DNA from: Opitutia bacterium
GTDB lineage: Bacteria > Verrucomicrobiota > Verrucomicrobiia > Opitutales > UBA953
DNA: 17,377 nt
Reading direction: 5' to 3'
NCBI GenBank assembly: GCA_021204635.1
Contig: JAJPZB010000129.1
Span: 1-17,377 of the forward strand
A program made the translations under genes and the position numbers. The notes beneath the pieces were generated by a model. That model was not told where the DNA came from and did not search any database. It saw only the letters and a list, made by a program, of their open reading frames with translations. This document shows, in pieces, positions 13,869 to 17,377 of the stretch (its first letter is position 1; every line of letters begins with the position of its first letter).

Positions 13869-16118
13869 ATGCCGATCGATTTCAGAAGAGAGCTGAACGA
13901 AGACCAGTTCGCCGCCGTGACATCTGCGGGGAAACGCGCTCTCGTTCTCGCCGGCGCAGGCGCAGGAAAAACGCGGACGCTCACTCACCGCGTCGCGTGG
14001 CTCCTCGAGCAAGGCGTGCCGCCGTGGCGAATAATGCTCTTGACATTCACGAACAAGGCGGCGGCAGAAATGCTCTCGCGCGTGGAAATTTTGACCGGCG
14101 TGCCGCGCAAAGAATTTGTCGGCGGCACATTTCACAGCATTGGGCAACGCATTTTGCGCGCAAACGCCGAGGCTGCGGGGCTCAAACGCGATTTCACGAT
14201 AATCGACGCCGACGACGCCGAATCGCTTTTTTCCAAGTGCGCAAAGCAAGTCACGCCGGAATTTTTCAAGAAAAAAAATTCTCCCAAGCCCCGCGTTTTT
14301 GCCGACGCGCTGAGCTTCGCCCGCAACACGCGCCGCCCGCTCGGCGATGTCGCGGAAGACAGATTGGGATGGGTGCCGGAGGCGGAGAGCCTGATGTCGC
14401 AATTTCTCGCGGCATACACGGCGAGAAAACGCGAGCAAAATCTCTGCGACTACGACGATTTGCTCGAGCTCTTCCTCGAATTGTTGGAAAAAAATCCCGA
14501 CGTGCGAGAGCGCTATCAAAAGCGCTTTCGCCACATTCTCATCGACGAATTTCAGGACACAAACACGCTCCAAGCCGGAATCGTCAACGCGCTCGCGTGC
14601 GAGGAAAACAGCATTATGGCTGTCGGCGACGACGCGCAATGCATCTACACCTGGCGCGGCGCAAACTACGAAAACATCACGCGCTTTCCGGAAATTCACG
14701 CGGGAACGACGATTCATAAAATCGAGATAAACTATCGCTCCACGCCGCAAATTCTCGATTTTTCAAACTCAATTTTGCAGGCGCGGGAAGAAGATCTCGG
14801 CTTCACAAAAACCCTGCGCTCAATGCGCGACGACGGTCAAAAGCCCTTCGTTGTTGCGGCGATAGACCCTTTTGATCAGGCGCGAATCGTCTTGAAACGG
14901 ATCATCTCGCTCGTGAACGACGAGGGAGTTTCACCGAACGACATCGCGGTTCTCTACCGCGCGCACATGCACGCGAAAGAACTCCAATTGGAACTGACGC
15001 GAAACCACATTCCGTTCCTGATAACGAGCGGGCTGCAATTTTTCCAGCAGGCGCACGTGCGCGATTTTGCCGCGATTTTGCGCTTTTTGAACAATCCGGC
15101 AGACGCGCTCGCGTTCGGGCGCATTCTCGGTCTCATGGAAAAAGTCGGCGCGAAAACGGCAGAAAAAATTCTCGACGCCGCAAACAAAATTGCCGAAAAG
15201 AAAAACACCTCCGTCATCGATGCGCTTCTCGACGAAAATGTCTTGAAAAAAGTTCCGAAAACGGCACTCGACGACTTCCGCGATTTCGTGATAACGCTCC
15301 AAGACATGAGCGAATCGCTCGCGGGAACATCGTTGGAACCCACCGGCGGCAACGGCGCGAGCCACGACAATGACGCGGATTTGTTCGGATTCTCGCAGGC
15401 GGGAAAGCCCGGCATTGTGGCGGCAGGCAACGAAATGCGCGTTGCCGCGACGCCCGCGAAAATCGTTCGCCTCGGGCTCGAGGGCTGGTACAAAGATTTC
15501 GTGAAGCGCATTTACCCGAATTGGCAACAAAGGCAAGACGATTTGGAAAGCCTCGTGGAGTTCGCGGAAAAATTTTCCTCGCTCGAAGAATTGCTCACAC
15601 AACTGACCCTGATGAATTCCGAGAACACGAAAAAAGACGCCGATTCCTCGCTACGCGACACGCCGATGATCCGCCTTTCGACCGTCCACCAAGCAAAGGG
15701 CTTGGAGTTCCCGATCGTGTTTGTCATCGGTTGCGCCGAGGAAATGTTCCCCACAAAGCGCGCGATAGATTCCGGCGAAATCGACGAAGAGCGGCGCCTC
15801 TTCTATGTCGCGTGCACGCGGGCGAAAGACGAACTCTATTTGCTCTACCCGAGAATCCGCACGAGCTACGGAGAGACCTCGCTCTTGGAAAAATCGCGCT
15901 TCATCGCAGAGGCGGCGCCTTCGACGTATTGCGTGCTGCGCGTCTCAAATCCGCTCGCAGGAATGCACCCGGCAAGCGGCGGCTTCGGCGGATTTCCCCG
16001 CCACCACAACAATCGTTTTCACAACAATCGCAACAACGACGAGTACAACCAAGACGTGCCGTCGCGCCCCGAAGATTTTTCCCAAGACGACAACAACGAC
16101 GACGCCGACCCATTCTGA
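13869..16118 (+). CDS. uvrD: UvrD/PcrA/Rep-type superfamily 1 DNA helicase
   Basis: A 749-aa ATP-dependent 3'-5' DNA helicase of the UvrD/PcrA/Rep family (symbol at family level), acting in repair and replication restart. Motifs in order: Q13 in LNEDQFAAV; Walker A GAGAGKT (29-35; the usual second Ser is Ala); TFTNKAAAEM (59-68); GTFHSIGQRIL (86-96); DEFQDTN (226-232); GDDAQCIYTWRGA (253-265); NYRS; VHQAKGLEFPIVFV; and EERRLFYVACTRAKDELYLL near the C-terminus. A low-complexity insert near 490-525 and an Asn/His/Asp-rich tail over the last 60 residues are additions. The tail is coded by CAACAATCG / CAACAACGACGA triplets like those of the intergenic repeats. The start is ATG 13869, 9 nt after the previous stop, with no clear ribosome binding site. 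It converges on argC. Confidence 0.94.
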   Translation: MPIDFRRELNEDQFAAVTSAGKRALVLAGAGAGKTRTLTHRVAWLLEQGVPPWRIMLLTFTNKAAAEMLSRVEILTGVPRKEFVGGTFHSIGQRILRANAEAAGLKRDFTIIDADDAESLFSKCAKQVTPEFFKKKNSPKPRVFADALSFARNTRRPLGDVAEDRLGWVPEAESLMSQFLAAYTARKREQNLCDYDDLLELFLELLEKNPDVRERYQKRFRHILIDEFQDTNTLQAGIVNALACEENSIMAVGDDAQCIYTWRGANYENITRFPEIHAGTTIHKIEINYRSTPQILDFSNSILQAREEDLGFTKTLRSMRDDGQKPFVVAAIDPFDQARIVLKRIISLVNDEGVSPNDIAVLYRAHMHAKELQLELTRNHIPFLITSGLQFFQQAHVRDFAAILRFLNNPADALAFGRILGLMEKVGAKTAEKILDAANKIAEKKNTSVIDALLDENVLKKVPKTALDDFRDFVITLQDMSESLAGTSLEPTGGNGASHDNDADLFGFSQAGKPGIVAAGNEMRVAATPAKIVRLGLEGWYKDFVKRIYPNWQQRQDDLESLVEFAEKFSSLEELLTQLTLMNSENTKKDADSSLRDTPMIRLSTVHQAKGLEFPIVFVIGCAEEMFPTKRAIDSGEIDEERRLFYVACTRAKDELYLLYPRIRTSYGETSLLEKSRFIAEAAPSTYCVLRVSNPLAGMHPASGGFGGFPRHHNNRFHNNRNNDEYNQDVPSRPEDFSQDDNNDDADPF

Positions 16119-16129
16119 AAACGGGTCGG
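16105..16129. terminator. Hairpin over the helicase stop codon
   Basis: CCGACCC (16105-16111) pairs with GGGTCGG (16123-16129), with the TGA stop (16116-16118) in its loop. No T-tract follows on plus. The right arm is itself the first copy of the G-rich motif, so stem and repeat overlap. It may mark the end of both convergent transcripts. Confidence 0.45.
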
Positions 16130-16183
16130 TGGTGAGAATGGGTTGGTGGTGAGAATGCGTTTGTGGTGAGGCGGGTTGGCGGT
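16123..16183 (+). repeat. G-rich GGTTGGTGGTGAGAAT repeats between uvrD and argC
   Basis: Four tandem, diverged units: GGGTCGGTGGTGAGAAT (16123-16139), GGGTTGGTGGTGAGAAT (16140-16156), GCGTTTGTGGTGAG (16157-16170) and GGGTTGGCGGT (16173-16183). The period is about 17 bp, with the AGAAT tail shared by the first two. They fill the whole 64-bp gap between the convergent genes up to the argC stop codon. Confidence 0.75.
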
Positions 16184-17229
16184 CAGAGCAGGCCCGCGCA
16201 TTCGTCGAAGCCGAGCGCGAGGTTCATGAGCTGGACAGCCTGCCCCGCCGCGCCTTTTAAGAGATTGTCGATGCACGAAGTTATGACGATATTGCCGGTG
16301 CGTGCGTCGTAAATCGCAGACAAATCTGCGCGATTCGTCCCCACGACATGCGCGGTGTCAGGGAAGCCTTTTGCGGGTAAAACGGCAACAAAGGGCGCAC
16401 CGTCGAAAGTTTTTTCCCAGCATGCATACGTAGCTTCCAACAAGTGCGATGAGCCGCAGGGGACGACGATTGTCGTGTGAATCCCGCGTTTCATCGGCGC
16501 CAAATGCGGGCAGAATTGCACAACAATGTTCGTGCCCGCCGCGAGTGAAAGCTGTTCCTCGATCTCGGAAAGGTGGCGGTGGCGCGGAATGCCATACGCT
16601 TTCACGGATTCGTCGCGCTCGCAATACGCGTAGGCGAGATCTGCCTTTTTCCCCGCGCCGGAAACGCCGGAGTACGAATTGATGACGCACGCGCCCGGCG
16701 CCGGCTTCAACAAACCCGCGCGCAGGAGCGGGACGAGCGGAAGCAGGATGCTCGTCGGATAGCAGCCGGGGCAGGCGATGAGGCGCGCGCTTTTCCACGT
16801 GGCGTCTTGCGCGAGCTCGGGAATGACGTATGGCGCCTCGCGCAAGAGCGCGACATCGGGGTGCGGTTTGCCGTAGTATTCCTCGTAAATCTCGGGGGAA
16901 TTCAGGCGAAAATCCGCCGACAAATCGAAGACGCGCCGCCCCGCGTCCACCAACGGCCGCGCGTATTCCGCCGCGACACCGTGCGGCAGCGAGAGAAACC
17001 ACACATCGACAGGCTCGGCGCGGAGCGCGGCAGGGTCTGCCTGAGTAAATTTCAAGCCGGCAGGAACGAGTTCGCGAAGATGTGGCATGACATCGGCGAC
17101 GAGGTTGCCCGCGAGAGAGCGCGAGCACACGCAAGAAAGTTCTGCCTCGGGGTGGCGCGAAATCAGGCGCACCAATTCTTCGCCCGCGTAGCCGGAAGCC
17201 CCGACAATCCCAACTTTGATTTTTCCCAT
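16183..17229 (-). CDS. argC: N-acetyl-gamma-glutamyl-phosphate reductase
   Basis: A 348-aa NADPH-dependent reductase, third step of arginine synthesis, making N-acetylglutamate semialdehyde. VGIVGASGYAGEELVRL (6-22) is the dinucleotide-binding turn. Catalytic Cys156 lies in ACPGCYPTS (152-160) and the HRH motif at 217-219 provides the catalytic His. SYSGVSGAGKKA (185-196) is also typical. The start is ATG 17229 (MGKIKVGIVG), which gives the usual N-terminus; a GTG at 17253 would add 8 unusual residues. A GTTGTGG/CCACAAC hairpin lies just upstream of this ATG on the transcript. No other arg gene is present in the window. Confidence 0.96.
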   Translation of the reverse strand: MGKIKVGIVGASGYAGEELVRLISRHPEAELSCVCSRSLAGNLVADVMPHLRELVPAGLKFTQADPAALRAEPVDVWFLSLPHGVAAEYARPLVDAGRRVFDLSADFRLNSPEIYEEYYGKPHPDVALLREAPYVIPELAQDATWKSARLIACPGCYPTSILLPLVPLLRAGLLKPAPGACVINSYSGVSGAGKKADLAYAYCERDESVKAYGIPRHRHLSEIEEQLSLAAGTNIVVQFCPHLAPMKRGIHTTIVVPCGSSHLLEATYACWEKTFDGAPFVAVLPAKGFPDTAHVVGTNRADLSAIYDARTGNIVITSCIDNLLKGAAGQAVQLMNLALGFDECAGLL

Positions 17230-17230
17230 G

Positions 17231-17256
17231 GTTGTGGCGGATTTTTTCACCACAAC
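17231..17256 (-). promoter_or_regulatory. Hairpin directly before the argC start
   Basis: GTTGTGG (17231-17237) pairs with CCACAAC (17250-17256) over a 12-base loop holding the T6 tract. On the argC transcript it sits between about -2 and -27 from the ATG, where a ribosome binding site would be. No Shine-Dalgarno sequence is visible there. The CCACAACAAT word matches others in the window, so it may be a repeat fragment. Confidence 0.4.
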
Positions 17257-17308
17257 AATGCCGACGCAAAGTTTTTCCCCACCACCAAGCCAAGTCGCGC
17301 GAGATTAG

Positions 17309-17377
17309 AGTCAGGCGACGTCCAACGAACACACTCCCTCACCACTATCGTGGTCCCCTCCCGCTAACTTAGCGGGA
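17309..17377. repeat. Double-hairpin dispersed repeat, copy 3 (cut by window end)
   Basis: Matches 168-236 with few changes. Within 17341-17377 the only difference from copies 1 and 2 is in the first hairpin loop (TATC in place of TAAC); both stems are unchanged. Arms: ACCAC (17341-17345) with GTGGT (17350-17354), then CTCCCGCTAA (17358-17367) with TTAGCGGGA (17369-17377). A degenerate CCCCACCACCAAG motif lies at 17278-17289, just upstream. Confidence 0.85.

Noticed and set aside
13263..14750. Minus-strand open frame of 495 codons opposite the unknown protein and the helicase
   Set aside because: It spans two real plus-strand genes including helicase motifs; shadow of G+C-rich codon structure.
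1..17377. Circular element with overlapping ends
   Set aside because: The end copies differ by one base and the repeat also occurs internally at 168-240, so it is better explained as a dispersed repeat; the genes are chromosomal core genes.

Overview
The window is about 17.4 kb of gene-dense chromosome, roughly 55-60% G+C by eye, from a Gram-negative bacterium. The evidence for an outer membrane and peptidoglycan is mraY, a TolQ/TolR/TolA-like trio, an AsmA-like protein and a CapD/WbpM-type sugar dehydratase. Most starts lack an obvious Shine-Dalgarno sequence. My best guess is Verrucomicrobiota (Opitutae-like), but that is an overall impression and not proven here. Housekeeping genes (icd, mraY, cysE, argC) say chromosome rather than plasmid or phage. 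No integrase, transposase, rRNA, tRNA or CRISPR array was seen.

Layout: (1) 1-518 has no credible gene and is packed with short structured repeats: two copies of a double-hairpin element and many copies of a G-rich motif GGGTTGGTGGTGG or its complement. (2) 519-2753, minus strand: a WbpM-type membrane nucleotide-sugar 4,6-dehydratase followed by a small membrane-anchored zinc ribbon protein. (3) 2945-7697, plus strand: an unknown 125-aa protein, isocitrate dehydrogenase (icd) and a large AsmA-like protein. (4) 7769-8029: a small hypothetical protein. (5) 8215-11739, plus strand: mraY, then an ExbB/TolQ - ExbD/TolR - TolA/TonB-like energy-transducing trio closed by tandem terminators. (6) 12266-16118, plus strand: serine acetyltransferase (cysE), an unknown 247-aa protein and a UvrD/PcrA-type helicase. 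(7) 16183-17229, minus strand: argC, convergent with the helicase. (8) 17309-17377: a third copy of the double-hairpin element, running off the window end.

The genes are mostly core envelope, central-carbon and amino-acid functions. The least ordinary material is the repeat system. The G-rich motif can in principle form a two-tetrad G-quadruplex. It sits between genes in both orientations, pairs with itself as an inverted repeat upstream of cysE, and appears to have entered coding sequence: the C-terminal tail of the ExbB/TolQ protein reads through four to five copies as TTNP repeats. A related ACAACAATCG-rich tract encodes the tail of the helicase. The double-hairpin element lies at both ends of the window, as expected if an assembly breaks at a multi-copy repeat. 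Two enzymes carry residue changes worth checking: icd at positions that recognise NADP in E. coli, and mraY in its triple-histidine motif.
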